From NCBI RefSeq assembly GCF_001953745.1, contig NZ_LWLN01000001.1, forward strand, positions 2,542,001 to 2,606,000: a DNA stretch of 64,000 nucleotides. Reading direction: 5' to 3'. The stretch is from Natrinema saccharevitans (GTDB lineage Archaea; Halobacteriota; Halobacteria; Halobacteriales; Natrialbaceae). Both the position numbers and the translations under genes were made by a program. Below the pieces are notes generated by a model that saw only the letters and a program-made list of their open reading frames with translations, did not search any database and was not told where the DNA came from. Below are positions 32,915-42,467 of the stretch, one piece after another (the first letter of the stretch is position 1; every line of letters starts with the position of its first letter).

Positions 32915-33994
32915 TTAGCCTTCGAGGGTTTCGGCCCACTCGAGTCCCAGCCCCTCGTGGACGACGAACTCGAGGGCGTTGACGAGGTAGTGAGCGACGA
33001 CGACGACCAGCAGGCTGCCGGTGAGGACGTAGACGGCCGCGAGGCCGAACCCGAGCAGGCCGGTGACGACGACGCCGACCGAGCCCTGCATCCCGTGGCC
33101 GAGGGCGAAAGCGATCGAAGAGCCGACCGCGAGCAGCCACGGCGAGACGCCGTAGCCGGCCGCCGGGACGCCGATCAGCGCCGCTCGGAAGAGCAGTTCC
33201 TCGAAGCCGGCGATGATCGGCAACACCCCGACCAGCAGGACGATCCACCCGCCGAGCGAGTCCGGCGAGAGCAACTCCCGCAACGCCTCGTCGTGATCGA
33301 ACCCGAACCGGGTCGCCCCCGCCGCGGCGAGTTCGTTCGCGACGTAGAACGCGAGCCCGGCGACGGTCCCCAAAAGCAGGCCCGACTCGAGGTATCCGAG
33401 CGAGAACTCGACGCCCAGTGCCGACGCCGGAATCGCCGTATAGATCGCCGCGCCGAGCAAGAGGAGCGCGAACAGCCCCTGCGAGAACGCGACGTTCGCG
33501 AGGACCATCCCCGTCGAGAGCGAGTCCGGATCGACGCCGCGATCCGCCGGGCCGAGTTGGCCACCCTCGAGGGCGGGGCCGGGCGCGCGACTCGAGGTGC
33601 GGTCGCGTTCCGAATCGGGGGCGGGATCGTCGTCGGTGGCGGTGGGCGGGGTCGTCGGTGACTGCCCGTCGGCGCTGGCACCGTCGCTCGCGTCCCGTTC
33701 GGGCGTCGAACCGGGCCGATCGCGACCGTCGCGCGAGCGCGAATCGGTATCGGTCCGGGACGTCGGATTCGCGTCGTCCGCGGGCGACTCGGGGGAAGCG
33801 TCGGTCGACGACCGCAAACCGGCGTCAGTGGGCGGGTCGCGTCCCGCCGTCGAGTCGCCGGCGGTCGGATCAGCGACGCCGTCGGAGGAACCGTCGATCC
33901 CGTCGGTAAACGCCGACTGGGTAAGATGGGATAAAACGAGCAACAATGCGAGGACGACGCCCGTGAGACCGAGGAACGTCGCCCACTGAGGCAT
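32915..33994 (-). CDS. CPBP family intramembrane metalloprotease (Abi/Rce1-like)
   Basis: The 359-residue protein starts with a single membrane helix (WATFLGLTGVVLALLLVLSH), followed by about 120 residues of Ser/Asp/Pro-rich linker, then the CPBP protease core. The core motifs are GFEELLFRAAL (EExxxR), the first His in IAFALGHGMQG and the second in VVAHYLVNALEF. These residues bind zinc and cut within membranes in the Rce1 model. The gene starts on the base after the lonB stop, so the two membrane proteases are co-expressed. Confidence 0.87.
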   Translation of the reverse strand: MPQWATFLGLTGVVLALLLVLSHLTQSAFTDGIDGSSDGVADPTAGDSTAGRDPPTDAGLRSSTDASPESPADDANPTSRTDTDSRSRDGRDRPGSTPERDASDGASADGQSPTTPPTATDDDPAPDSERDRTSSRAPGPALEGGQLGPADRGVDPDSLSTGMVLANVAFSQGLFALLLLGAAIYTAIPASALGVEFSLGYLESGLLLGTVAGLAFYVANELAAAGATRFGFDHDEALRELLSPDSLGGWIVLLVGVLPIIAGFEELLFRAALIGVPAAGYGVSPWLLAVGSSIAFALGHGMQGSVGVVVTGLLGFGLAAVYVLTGSLLVVVVAHYLVNALEFVVHEGLGLEWAETLEG

Positions 33995-36148
33995 CTACTG
34001 CGGGCTCGGATTCGAGCCGCCGGCGGAGCCGACGGTGCCCTGATCGAACGCGGTGCCGGTGATCGATTTGAGTCGATCGACCAGCGAGTCCTTCTTGGGT
34101 TCGCCCATCAGGGCGACGTCGAGGACTTCGCTGATGTTCGAGCAGGGGACGATCTCGATCATCTCCTCGTACTCGTCTTCGATCATCACGTCCTGTTCGT
34201 TCGCCTCGGGGATGATGACCTTCGTGCAACCGGCCTTGGCGGCGGCCTCGATCTTGTGGGTGACGCCGCCGACCGGCAACACGTCACCGCGGACCGACAG
34301 CGAGCCGGTCATCGCGACCGACTGGTCGACCGGGATGTTCTCGAGCGCCGAGATAACGGCGGTCGCCACGGTGATCGAGGCGGAGTCGCCGTCCACGCCC
34401 TGTTGGCCGGCCTGGACGAACTGGATGTGGATGTCCTTCTCCGAGAGGTCGACGTCGGAGAACTTCTTGATGATCGCGGAGACGTTCTGAACCGATTCCT
34501 CGGCCATCTCCTGGAGCTTCCCGGTGGCGATGACCTGCCCGCCGCCCTGTGCGGGGGCGATCTCGGCCATGACCGGGAGCATGATGCCCGAGTCCTCGCC
34601 CATGACGGCGAGGCCGTTGACCCGTCCCTCGACGCCGCCCTCGTTGACCTGCAGTTCGTAGTCCTTGCGGCGCTCGATGTAGTCGTCGGCGAGCTGTTGC
34701 TCGATCGACCGGGATCGCTGCTTGGCCTGCAGGACGTCCTCGCGAGTCGTGCGGTCGCGGTCCTCGGCGCGGGCGATGTCGCCGGCGACCCGCACGAGAC
34801 CACCGAGGCTGCGGAAGTGCAGCGTGAGGTGGTTCTTGCGGCCCGAGCGGCGCTTGGCCTCGAGGATGAGTTCCTCGACGGCGTCGTCGGTGAAGTGGGG
34901 GAGGCGGCCGTCGCGTTCGACCTCCTGGGCGATGAAGCGGGCGTACTTGCGCCGCATCTCGGGGGTGTCCTCGATGGTGTCGTCCATGTAGACCTCGTAG
35001 CCGTACCCTTTGATGCGGTTGCGGAGCGCGGGGTGCATGTTCTCCATGGCGTCGAGGTTCCCGGCGGCGACCATGATGAAGTCACAGGGGACGGGCTCGG
35101 TCTGGACCATCGCGCCCGAGGAGCGCTCGGACTGGCCCGTGATCGCGAACTCGCCTTCCTGGATGGCCGTCATCAGCTTCTGCTGGGTGCGGATGTCGAG
35201 CGTGTTGATCTCGTCGACGAACAGCACGCCCTTGTTGGACTTGTGGATCGCGCCGGGTTCGACGCGGTCGTGGCTCGGCGTCTCCATGCCGCCGGACTGG
35301 AAGGGGTCGTGGCGGACGTCGCCCAGCAGCGCGCCGGCGTGGGCACCCGTCGCGTCCTCGAAGGGAGCGACGCGCTGATCGCCGTTGTTGACGATCATGT
35401 TGGGCACCATCGCGTCCGAGCCCCGGGAGGTGTAGCGGAAGATCAGCCAGATGATCCCGGCCGCGAGGATGCCCAGCAGGATACTCGCGGGACTGAGGAT
35501 CGCGTACCCGATGACGATCGCGATGATGATCCACATCAGGATCGACCGCATCTGGTTGCGCTTGCGGGCCTCTTCCTTGTGTGCGTCGATGATCTGTTCG
35601 CCCTTGCCAGCGGGAACGGTCCGGACCTTCGGCTCGTTGCCGTCGTCTGGGTTGTGATAGACCAGGACGTCCTGGAGGTCCTCCTTGGGGAGCAGCTGGC
35701 TCATCGCCTTGGCCAGCATCGACTTGCCGGTCCCGGGCGAGCCGATCATCATGACGTGGCGGCGCTGTTTGGCCGCCTTGATGATGATGTCGCGTGCTTC
35801 GTCCTGGCCGATGACCTGATCGACGAGCCGATCGGGGACCTCGATGTCCTCGGTCGAGTCGATCTGTAGCCCGCCCAGGAGGTCGTCCTCGGCGATCTCC
35901 TCGTCGACCTCGACGCCCGGATCGACCTCGACCGTGCTGCCGAGGTCCTCGACCGTCTCGAGGTCGTCCTCGTCGGACGACGGCTCGAAGTCGTCGATCG
36001 GGTCGTCGACGTCGTCGCCGCGGTCGCCCTCGTCCTCGAGCGGCGGCCGGTCTCCCTGACGCTCGGGGGACTGCTCGCGCCCGCCCTCGTCGGGAGCAGC
36101 GTCCGAAGCGTCTTCGGGAGGATCGTCAACGTTCGTATCGTTACTCAT
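33995..36148 (-). CDS. lonB: Membrane-anchored ATP-dependent protease LonB
   Basis: The 717-residue archaeal Lon has an acidic N-terminal region of about 105 residues, then the AAA+ core (Walker A IGSPGTGKSML, Walker B GVLFVDEINTLD). Two transmembrane helices sit in the ATPase domain (about 205-245, MWIIIAIVIGYAILSPAS and ILLGILAAGIIWLIF). The C-terminal protease domain has Ser in DGDSASITVA and Lys in VTHKIEAAAKAG. It degrades regulatory and damaged proteins and is essential in studied haloarchaea. TGATATACTT at 36187-36196 is a likely promoter. Confidence 0.96.
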   Translation of the reverse strand: MSNDTNVDDPPEDASDAAPDEGGREQSPERQGDRPPLEDEGDRGDDVDDPIDDFEPSSDEDDLETVEDLGSTVEVDPGVEVDEEIAEDDLLGGLQIDSTEDIEVPDRLVDQVIGQDEARDIIIKAAKQRRHVMMIGSPGTGKSMLAKAMSQLLPKEDLQDVLVYHNPDDGNEPKVRTVPAGKGEQIIDAHKEEARKRNQMRSILMWIIIAIVIGYAILSPASILLGILAAGIIWLIFRYTSRGSDAMVPNMIVNNGDQRVAPFEDATGAHAGALLGDVRHDPFQSGGMETPSHDRVEPGAIHKSNKGVLFVDEINTLDIRTQQKLMTAIQEGEFAITGQSERSSGAMVQTEPVPCDFIMVAAGNLDAMENMHPALRNRIKGYGYEVYMDDTIEDTPEMRRKYARFIAQEVERDGRLPHFTDDAVEELILEAKRRSGRKNHLTLHFRSLGGLVRVAGDIARAEDRDRTTREDVLQAKQRSRSIEQQLADDYIERRKDYELQVNEGGVEGRVNGLAVMGEDSGIMLPVMAEIAPAQGGGQVIATGKLQEMAEESVQNVSAIIKKFSDVDLSEKDIHIQFVQAGQQGVDGDSASITVATAVISALENIPVDQSVAMTGSLSVRGDVLPVGGVTHKIEAAAKAGCTKVIIPEANEQDVMIEDEYEEMIEIVPCSNISEVLDVALMGEPKKDSLVDRLKSITGTAFDQGTVGSAGGSNPSPQ

Positions 36149-36434
36149 AGAACTCTGTTCGGTATCTGTTTCGAAGGGATTGGGACTGATATACTTTCTC
36201 CATGCGGAGGATGGTGTCAGTTGCTGATACCGGACGGAACAGCGCCCGACGTGGCTGATCAGGACGTGACCGTCGCAGTTTTAATTCGATATAGAAAATC
36301 TCGAATGTATCGTTCGGTGATCGGTCAGTGTGACCGACGCGGGACGAGCGGAAATCGACGGTTCGCTGCCGGCCGGTATTCCGCGCTCGAGACGACTCGC
36401 CACGCTTAAGCGCCGTGCCCGAGCAGTTTCCGGC

Positions 36435-36953
36435 ATGACTCGGGGGTTCTACATCGGTCGGTTCCAGCCGTTTCACAACGGCCATCTGAACATGGTCAAG
36501 CAGATCGCCGAAGACGTCGACGAACTCGTCCTCGGGATCGGGAGCGCCGACGACTCACACACCGTGCGCAATCCGTTCACTGCGGGCGAACGCATCATGA
36601 TGATCACGAAGTCGCTGGTCGACTACGATCTGGTCACCTACGCCGTCCCGATCGAGGACCTGGAACGGAACTCGGTATGGGTGAGCCACGTCCAGAGCAT
36701 GAGTCCCGATTTCGACGTGGCCTACTCGAACAATCCGCTGGTCATCCAACTCTTTCGGGAGGCCGGCATCGAGATCCGCCAGTCCCCGATGTTCAACCGC
36801 GACGTCTTGGAGGGATCGGAGGTCCGCGAACGGATGATCACCGACGGCGACTGGGAGTCGCTCGTGCCCGACGCCGTCGTCGAGGTCGTCGAGGAGATGA
36901 ACGGTATCGAGCGGATACAGATGGTCAGCGATTCGGACTCGAACGGGGACTGA
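36435..36953 (+). CDS. nadM: Nicotinamide-nucleotide adenylyltransferase
   Basis: The 172-residue archaeal NMN adenylyltransferase makes NAD+ from NMN and ATP. It has the nucleotidyl-transferase motif YIGRFQPFHNGHLNMV at the front and GSEVRERMITDGDWESLVP near the end (phosphate binding). Length is typical. The ATG at 36435 is set by the motif position. It is followed after 28 bases by the SAM hydrolase gene. Confidence 0.95.
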   Translation: MTRGFYIGRFQPFHNGHLNMVKQIAEDVDELVLGIGSADDSHTVRNPFTAGERIMMITKSLVDYDLVTYAVPIEDLERNSVWVSHVQSMSPDFDVAYSNNPLVIQLFREAGIEIRQSPMFNRDVLEGSEVRERMITDGDWESLVPDAVVEVVEEMNGIERIQMVSDSDSNGD

Positions 36954-36981
36954 TTTGGCCTCGAAGGCCGTAGCCGCGACC

Positions 36982-37818
36982 ATGCTCACGCTCGCGTCCG
37001 ACTTCGGTTCGCCCTATCCCGCGGCGATGAAGGGTGTACTGTTGCAGCGCACCGACGCTCGACTGGTCGATGTCGCGCACGGTTTCCCTCGACAGGACGT
37101 CCGTACGGCCGCCTTCTGGCTCCGAGAAGTGTTGCCCTACTTTCCGCCGGCGACCCATCTGGTCGTCGTCGACCCCGGCGTCGGAACCGACCGCGACGCG
37201 ATCGTTCTCCGCGCGGGCGATCACGTACTCGTCGGCCCCGACAACGGCGTCCTGGTGCCCGCGGCGAACCGACTCGCCGGTGCCGAGGACCCCGAGTGCT
37301 ACGCCGTCGACGAGGCGGCGCTCGAGCCGGTCGAACCGACTGCACCCGTCGAGTCGACCGACGGCGCGAGCCCACAGCGACCGCCGGATGGCCGGAGCAA
37401 CACGTTCCACGGTCGGGACGTCTTCGCGCCCGCTGCCGCGGCCGTCCACGATATGGCTCCGGACGAGTTGGGTTCGCTCGAGTGGCTCGAGCCGACGACG
37501 GTCGGCGTCGAGTTGACGTTGCCGACGCCGACGCTGGAAGACGAGCGGGCGGTCGGCGAGGTGCTGGTAGTCGACGGCTTCGGGAACGTCATTACGAACG
37601 TTCCGGGCTCCTATCTCGAGGGGCGGGAGCGGATCGTCGCGAACGGCGGTTCGGTCCCGGTCGGCGAGACGTTCGCCGCGGTGCCGGCGGGTGAGCGACT
37701 CGCGACCGTCGGGAGCCACGGCTACGTCGAACTCGACGTCAATCGCGGCCGCGGCGACGACGCGTTCGGCCTCGAACCCGGCGATCGGGTGGTCCTCGAA
37801 CCCGAGGGCAACGAGTGA
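36982..37818 (+). CDS. SAM hydrolase (DUF62, SAM hydroxide adenosyltransferase)
   Basis: The 278-residue member of the fluorinase/chlorinase/DUF62 family opens with LTLASDFGSPYPAAMKGVLL and has DVAHGFPRQDVRTAAFWLRE and VVVDPGVGTDRDA. The C-terminal part carries VDGFGNVITNVPGSYL. Studied archaeal members split S-adenosylmethionine to adenosine and methionine using water. The ATG at 36982 begins the conserved sequence. It sits in a likely operon with nadM; both handle adenosyl compounds. Confidence 0.88.
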   Translation: MLTLASDFGSPYPAAMKGVLLQRTDARLVDVAHGFPRQDVRTAAFWLREVLPYFPPATHLVVVDPGVGTDRDAIVLRAGDHVLVGPDNGVLVPAANRLAGAEDPECYAVDEAALEPVEPTAPVESTDGASPQRPPDGRSNTFHGRDVFAPAAAAVHDMAPDELGSLEWLEPTTVGVELTLPTPTLEDERAVGEVLVVDGFGNVITNVPGSYLEGRERIVANGGSVPVGETFAAVPAGERLATVGSHGYVELDVNRGRGDDAFGLEPGDRVVLEPEGNE

Positions 37819-37828
37819 GACGGGGCCG

Positions 37829-38200
37829 TCAGCCGTCGGCCGGCCGCGGTTGCTGTCGCGCCGGATCGATCACGATCTCACCGTCGGCATACACCGTCAC
37901 GCCACACTGCGAGAACGTAAACGACACCGAGCCGTCACCGACCCGTGACTCGTTCCCCTGCCAGTGGACGAACAGGGCGTTCAGCGCGTCCGGATCGATA
38001 CACTCCGAGAGCGCCTCGAGATCGTCGGGTTCGACGCCGAGAACCGACGAGACGGTCACGAGCAGGGCCGTACTCACCGGTTCGTAGACGCGATCGTCAC
38101 ACCAGGTGTGGTAGGTCTCGCGGTCCTCGTCGTAGTAGACCGTCCGACCGTCAGAGTCACCGATCGGCGTCAGGGCGTCTCGCGGAGCGGTTCCGGACAT
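37829..38200 (-). CDS. HalOD1 output-domain protein
   Basis: The 123-residue acidic protein has the HalOD1 pattern: TVYYDEDRETYHTWCDD, then EPVSTALLVTVSSVLGVEPD, then the closing GCGVTVYADG-like strand (SQCGVTVYADGEIVI). The domain is found in haloarchaeal signalling proteins and as stand-alone output modules; the partner is unknown. It lies convergent with the SAM hydrolase gene, with only ten bases between stops. Confidence 0.85.
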   Translation of the reverse strand: MSGTAPRDALTPIGDSDGRTVYYDEDRETYHTWCDDRVYEPVSTALLVTVSSVLGVEPDDLEALSECIDPDALNALFVHWQGNESRVGDGSVSFTFSQCGVTVYADGEIVIDPARQQPRPADG

Positions 38201-38271
38201 ACTAGACGAATCTGAGGTTTGTTAACACTTAACAGTGTCGGCCATGATCGACCGGAACCGGCAGCAAGCGA

Positions 38272-38283
38272 CACGAAAAAACG
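38272..38283 (-). terminator. Probable terminator of the thermosome gene
   Basis: About 25 bases after the thermosome stop, the minus strand has CGCGTTCGCG followed by six T residues (complement of 38276-38281). A short GC-rich stem followed by a T run is the usual archaeal terminator pattern. Confidence 0.55.
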
Positions 38284-38304
38284 CGAACGCGGGAAATAGC
38301 GACG

Positions 38305-39882
38305 TTACTCGGCGGCGATGACGTCGTCGATACGGGCGATCATCGTCGCGGCCTCGGTCGCGCTCTCGACGGCCTCGCGCTTGACGTCGGCGGGATCGAC
38401 GACGCCGTACTCGAAGGGGTCGTCGATCGTGACCTCGTCAGCGTCGGTGATCAGGCCCGCACGACCCTCGGAGTCGTGGGCGGCACGGAGGTCCACGAGC
38501 GCGTCGATGGGGTCGCGGCCGGTGTTGGCCGCGAGCGTCCGCGGGACGATGTCGACCGCGTCGGCGAAGGCCGTCACGGCGAGCTGTTTGCGGCCCTCGA
38601 TACCGGCGGCTTCCTCGCGGATCATGTCCGCGATCGCGATCTCGGTCGCGCCCGCGCCGGGGACGACCTCGCCCGACTCGAGCGCCGTCGCGACGACGTC
38701 TAAGGCGTCGCCGATGGCGCGCTCGAGTTCGTCGACGACGTGTTCGGTGCCGCCGCGGACGAAGACGGTGACCGTCTCGGCGGCCGCGCCGCCCTCGACG
38801 AACGCCAGGTCGTCGTCGCCGAAGTTCTCGGTGCGGATCCGGTCGGCGGCGCCGAGGTCCTCGTCCTCGAGGTCGTCGAGATCGCCGACGCGGCGCGCGC
38901 CGGTCGCCGACGCGACCTGTCGCGCGTCGCTGTCGCCCAGCCCTTCGAAGACGAGAACGCCTTCGTTGGCCAGCGCGTTCGCGACGCGGTCGTGGACGTC
39001 TTCGGTCGTGAAGACGACGTCGGCCCCGCTGGCGGCGACGGTCTCGGCGTAACCCTCGAGTTCGCCCTCCTCGGCGTCGATGGCGGCGTTGAGCTGGTCG
39101 ATCGAGTCGATGGCGTACTCGGCGTCGACGTCGCCGGTCCGGACGTCGAGTTCGACGTCCAGGATGGCGATCGACGCGTCCTCGACCGCGCTCGGCATGC
39201 CGTCGTGGGCGGGCTCCTCGTCGACGACGATCCCGGGGACGAGTTCGGTCGCGTTCGAGGACGCACCGATCTGGGTGTGAACGGTGACGTTGTCGCGGGC
39301 GACGCCCTCGTCGGTATCGACGTGGCGAATCGCCTCGACGACGGTCTCGGCCAGGGACTCGGCGGTGAGTCCGCCGGTGCCCTTGCCGGTCATGCTCGAC
39401 TGGGCGACCTGTCGGAGGATTTCGTCGTCGACGTCGGCCTCGTTGACCTGCTCGTCGATCGCCTCGAGGGCGATCTCGGCGGCCTCGTGGTAGCCCTCGA
39501 CGATCGTCGTCGCGTGGACGTCCTGTTCGATCAGGTCCTCGGCCTCACCCAGCAGGTTGCCGGCCAGTACCGCGGCGGTGGTCGTCCCGTCGCCGACTTC
39601 CTCCTCCTGGGTGTCGGAGACTTCGACGATCATCTGGGCCGCGGGGTGTTCGATGTCCATCTCGTTGAGAATGGTCGCGCCGTCGTTGGTGATGACGACG
39701 TCCCCGCCGGAGTCGACGAGCATCTTGTCCATGCCGCGGGGCCCGAGCGTCGTCCGTACCGACTCGGCCACGGCCTTGCCGGCCATGATGTTGGACGACT
39801 GGGCGTCCCGACCCTGCGTTCGCTGACTGTCCTCGCTCATAATGAACATGGGCTGCCCACCCATGCGTCGCTGTTGTGCCAT
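38305..39882 (-). CDS. Thermosome (group II chaperonin) subunit, Cct3-like
   Basis: The 525-residue chaperonin subunit has ATP-site motifs [25 protein letters not shown] and [15 protein letters not shown], and near the end [13 protein letters not shown]. It folds proteins in a double-ring complex. It lacks the Gly/Met-rich C-terminal tail of major haloarchaeal subunits and ends DDVIAAE. By length and missing tail it resembles Haloferax Cct3, a minor subunit. A strong TATA box lies upstream. Confidence 0.93.
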   Translation of the reverse strand: MAQQRRMGGQPMFIMSEDSQRTQGRDAQSSNIMAGKAVAESVRTTLGPRGMDKMLVDSGGDVVITNDGATILNEMDIEHPAAQMIVEVSDTQEEEVGDGTTTAAVLAGNLLGEAEDLIEQDVHATTIVEGYHEAAEIALEAIDEQVNEADVDDEILRQVAQSSMTGKGTGGLTAESLAETVVEAIRHVDTDEGVARDNVTVHTQIGASSNATELVPGIVVDEEPAHDGMPSAVEDASIAILDVELDVRTGDVDAEYAIDSIDQLNAAIDAEEGELEGYAETVAASGADVVFTTEDVHDRVANALANEGVLVFEGLGDSDARQVASATGARRVGDLDDLEDEDLGAADRIRTENFGDDDLAFVEGGAAAETVTVFVRGGTEHVVDELERAIGDALDVVATALESGEVVPGAGATEIAIADMIREEAAGIEGRKQLAVTAFADAVDIVPRTLAANTGRDPIDALVDLRAAHDSEGRAGLITDADEVTIDDPFEYGVVDPADVKREAVESATEAATMIARIDDVIAAE

Positions 39883-39913
39883 CGTTGATCCTCACTACCT
39901 ATGTCGTTAGCAC

Positions 39914-39926
39914 TTCTATATAAGTA
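39914..39926 (-). promoter_or_regulatory. Thermosome promoter
   Basis: Minus strand AATACTTATATAGAAG carries a textbook TATA box (CTTATATAG) with a purine-rich BRE-like stretch (GGGAGGGAAA) just before it. It is centred 38 bases from the ATG, so the leader is about ten bases. The strength of the element fits a highly expressed, heat-responsive gene. Confidence 0.7.
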
Positions 39927-40036
39927 TTTCCCTCCCACCGCCACTCCGTCTTGCGATTGCCCGTGTGAACCGTCGACACGACGGGTCGGCGACGAGCCGG
40001 TAGGGAAATATGGGTCCGCTCGGAATGACCGGACGA

Positions 40037-40870
40037 ATGCTGGAGCTGGAACACGGGTTCCGCGTCGTCGACGTCGCGACGCGGCTGCCGCCGGCCGACG
40101 GTACGGGGGGCCCCGGCGTGCCGACGATCACCGCGGACCGCCTCGAGCGGGAGATGCATCAGGCGGGGATCACGGGGTCGATCGTCTTCCCGCCCTCGCT
40201 CCCCGAAGCGGACTATCTCGCGCCGAACAACGGCGTCGCCAGACGCAGCGTCGACCGGCCGTTCGTCGCTTTCGCCCGGATCAACGGCACCGAGACGCCG
40301 GGCCAAACGGCCACCGACCGGCTGCGCAACGCCGTCTCCGGCCGCGAGGACCGCCACACCTCGCCGAGCGACGTCGAGAAGTTCGCCTACGACGACCGCT
40401 TTCACGGGTTCGTCCTCGACCCCGCCGTCGACGGCTACCCCGACGAGGACGTGCTGGCGGCGCTCGAGAACGTCGACCTCCCCGTGATCGTCCGCGGCGG
40501 CGTCGACGCGCCCCCCGAGACGCTCGCCGAGACGCTGCTCGGCCGGTCGTTCCCCGTCGTCGTCGGCCGGTTCGGCGGCCACCCGCTGAATCGGGAGCTG
40601 ATGGACGAGATGATCGACCTCCTCGACGAGTACGACGACTGCTACCTCGAGACGAGTTTCGTCCGCTACCGCGAGCAACTCGAGCGCGCCGTACTCGAGC
40701 ATCCGGACCGCGTCTTCTTCGGCAGCGGTGCCCCGGACTGTCACCCCAACGTCGCGGTCATGGAGATCCTCACGCTGGACGTCTCCGAGGACATGCTGCG
40801 CCGCGCGTTCTCGAAGAACGCCTGCCGCGTGATCGACGCGCTCGCGCCGGAAGCGGACAACTGGAACTGA
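40037..40870 (+). CDS. Amidohydrolase-family metal-dependent hydrolase
   Basis: The 277-residue TIM-barrel protein begins MLELEHGFRVVDVATRLPPA. Conserved barrel pieces are HGFVLDPAVDGYPDED, VIVRGGVDAP, VVVGRFGGHPLNRELMDEMI, CYLETSFVRYRE and VFFGSGAPDCHPNV. The first-strand HxH metal motif is absent (DVATRL instead), so metal binding may be reduced. In the ACMS decarboxylase-like branch this site normally binds zinc. An in-frame ATG 27 bases upstream is possible. Confidence 0.78.
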   Translation: MLELEHGFRVVDVATRLPPADGTGGPGVPTITADRLEREMHQAGITGSIVFPPSLPEADYLAPNNGVARRSVDRPFVAFARINGTETPGQTATDRLRNAVSGREDRHTSPSDVEKFAYDDRFHGFVLDPAVDGYPDEDVLAALENVDLPVIVRGGVDAPPETLAETLLGRSFPVVVGRFGGHPLNRELMDEMIDLLDEYDDCYLETSFVRYREQLERAVLEHPDRVFFGSGAPDCHPNVAVMEILTLDVSEDMLRRAFSKNACRVIDALAPEADNWN

Positions 40871-40930
40871 GCGCGCCACACTCGTCGCCCGTCGTCCTCC
40901 GAACCGTCGCGGGACTGGTCCCCTACCGTT

Positions 40931-42259
40931 CTACTGAACGACCAGCACCCGCAGATCGTTCAGGTTCGTCCCCGTCGGCCCCGTGAGAACGAGGCCGTTT
41001 CCGGACTCGAGGTACGGACAGACGTCGTTGTCGGCCAGCGCCGCCCGCGCCGCGTCGGGGTCCTCGACGGTCGCCCCGTCGACCAGCGCGCCGGCCGCGT
41101 CGGTCGCCCCGTCGATACCGTCGGTGTCGACCGCGGCGACCGCGGCGTCGGTTCCGCTCGCCGCGAGCGACAGCGCCGCGCTCGTCGCGAACTCCTGGTT
41201 CGGACCGCCCGCCCCGTCGCCGCGGACCGTCACCGTCGTCTCGCCGCCGGAAAGGACCGCGGCCGGCGGTTCGATCGGCGTCCCGGTGGCCCGGATCTCC
41301 TCTGCGATCGCGACGTGGGTCGTCGCCGCCTCGCGGGCCTCGCCGCGGACGCGCGAGGAGAGAACCAGCGGCTCGTACCCCCGCTCGGCCGCCGCGTCCC
41401 GCGCCGCCTCGAGGACGGTCATCCCGTCCGCGACGACGTGATTCGAGACGCGCTCGAACGCCGGATCGGCCGGCCCCGGCGTCTCGTCGATCTCGCCGGC
41501 CGCGCCGCGCTCGAGGCGCTCGCGGACGGCCTCGGGCACGTCGATCCCGTAGCGCTCGAGGACGGAGCGCGCGTCGGTGAACGTCGACTCGTCGGGGGCG
41601 GCCGGGCCGCTGGCGAGCACGCTCGGGTCGTTCCCGACCACGTCGCTGAGGATCACGCCGGCGACCGTCGCGGGGGCGGCCCGGCGGGCCAGTCGGCCGC
41701 CCTTCAGCGCCGAGAGGTGCTTGCGGACCGCGTTGATCTCGCCGATGTCGGCCCCGCTCTCGAGCAAGGCCTCGGTCGTCGACTGCAGGGCGGCCAGCGA
41801 CACGTCGCCGGCGGGCGCGGCCATGAGCGCGCTGCCGCCGCCGGTGATCGCCGCCAGCACGAGCGCGTCCTCGCCGGCCGCGGCCGCCGCCTCGAGCAGG
41901 GCCCGCGTTCCCGCGACCCCGCGCTCGCTCGGCGTCGGATGGTCGCCCTCGCGGACCGTCACGCGCTCGGTCTCGACGGGGTCGTCCGTGACGACCACGC
42001 CCCCGTCGATCCGATCGCCCAGGATCTCCTCGAGCGCCGCGGCGACGTGGGCCGCGGCGTTGCCGCCCCCGAGGACGACGATCTCGGCGTACGCCTCGAG
42101 GTCGTAGGTCGCGTCGGCGACGCGAAGGGTCTCGCCCTCGAGCGAGACGGCCTCGCGGACGACAGTGCGTGGATGCCCCGCCTCGATGCCGGCTTCGACG
42201 CAGGCGAGCGCGGTCTCGCGGGCGTCGCTCGTCGCGAGTCGGTCGCGGTCCGCGATCAC
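40931..42259 (-). CDS. Glycerate 2-kinase (MOFRL family)
   Basis: The 442-residue enzyme has the two-part GckA/TtuD fold: VVLGGGNAAAHVAAALEEIL in the N-terminal domain, TGGGSALMAAPAGDVSL in the active-site region, NAVRKHLSALKGGRLA, and VLSGGETTVTVRGDGAGGPNQEF of the MOFRL domain. It phosphorylates D-glycerate to 2-phosphoglycerate, linking sugar breakdown to glycolysis. The start is a GTG that overlaps the stop of a 30-codon frame upstream. Confidence 0.93.
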   Translation of the reverse strand: MIADRDRLATSDARETALACVEAGIEAGHPRTVVREAVSLEGETLRVADATYDLEAYAEIVVLGGGNAAAHVAAALEEILGDRIDGGVVVTDDPVETERVTVREGDHPTPSERGVAGTRALLEAAAAAGEDALVLAAITGGGSALMAAPAGDVSLAALQSTTEALLESGADIGEINAVRKHLSALKGGRLARRAAPATVAGVILSDVVGNDPSVLASGPAAPDESTFTDARSVLERYGIDVPEAVRERLERGAAGEIDETPGPADPAFERVSNHVVADGMTVLEAARDAAAERGYEPLVLSSRVRGEAREAATTHVAIAEEIRATGTPIEPPAAVLSGGETTVTVRGDGAGGPNQEFATSAALSLAASGTDAAVAAVDTDGIDGATDAAGALVDGATVEDPDAARAALADNDVCPYLESGNGLVLTGPTGTNLNDLRVLVVQ

Positions 42260-42348
42260 GCCTTCCCACCCCGGGCGGCGTGCGGTCGCGGACCGGCGTC
42301 GGCGCTCGAGTCGGTCGCGGTTCGATCGGCGGCTCCCGTCGCCGTCAT
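42256..42348 (-). CDS. 30-residue leader peptide coupled to glycerate kinase
   Basis: MTATGAADRTATDSSADAGP is followed by RPHAARGGKA. Its TGA overlaps the GTG of the kinase gene (GTGA). GTTTTAGCC at about 42373-42381 is at the leaderless distance from this ATG, whereas nothing TATA-like lies at that distance from the kinase GTG. Ribosomes may therefore load on this short frame and restart at the kinase. It may be a regulatory leader or just an entry site. Confidence 0.45.
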   Translation of the reverse strand: MTATGAADRTATDSSADAGPRPHAARGGKA

Positions 42349-42467
42349 GTGTGAGCGGTCAGTCGCGACCGGCTAAAACTCGCGGGGTCGGCGCGCTTCG
42401 TGTCAGGACGCTCGCAGGAGTCGGGTGGGAAACGCGTCGAACGAAATAGAGGCGGAAAACCGCCCGC

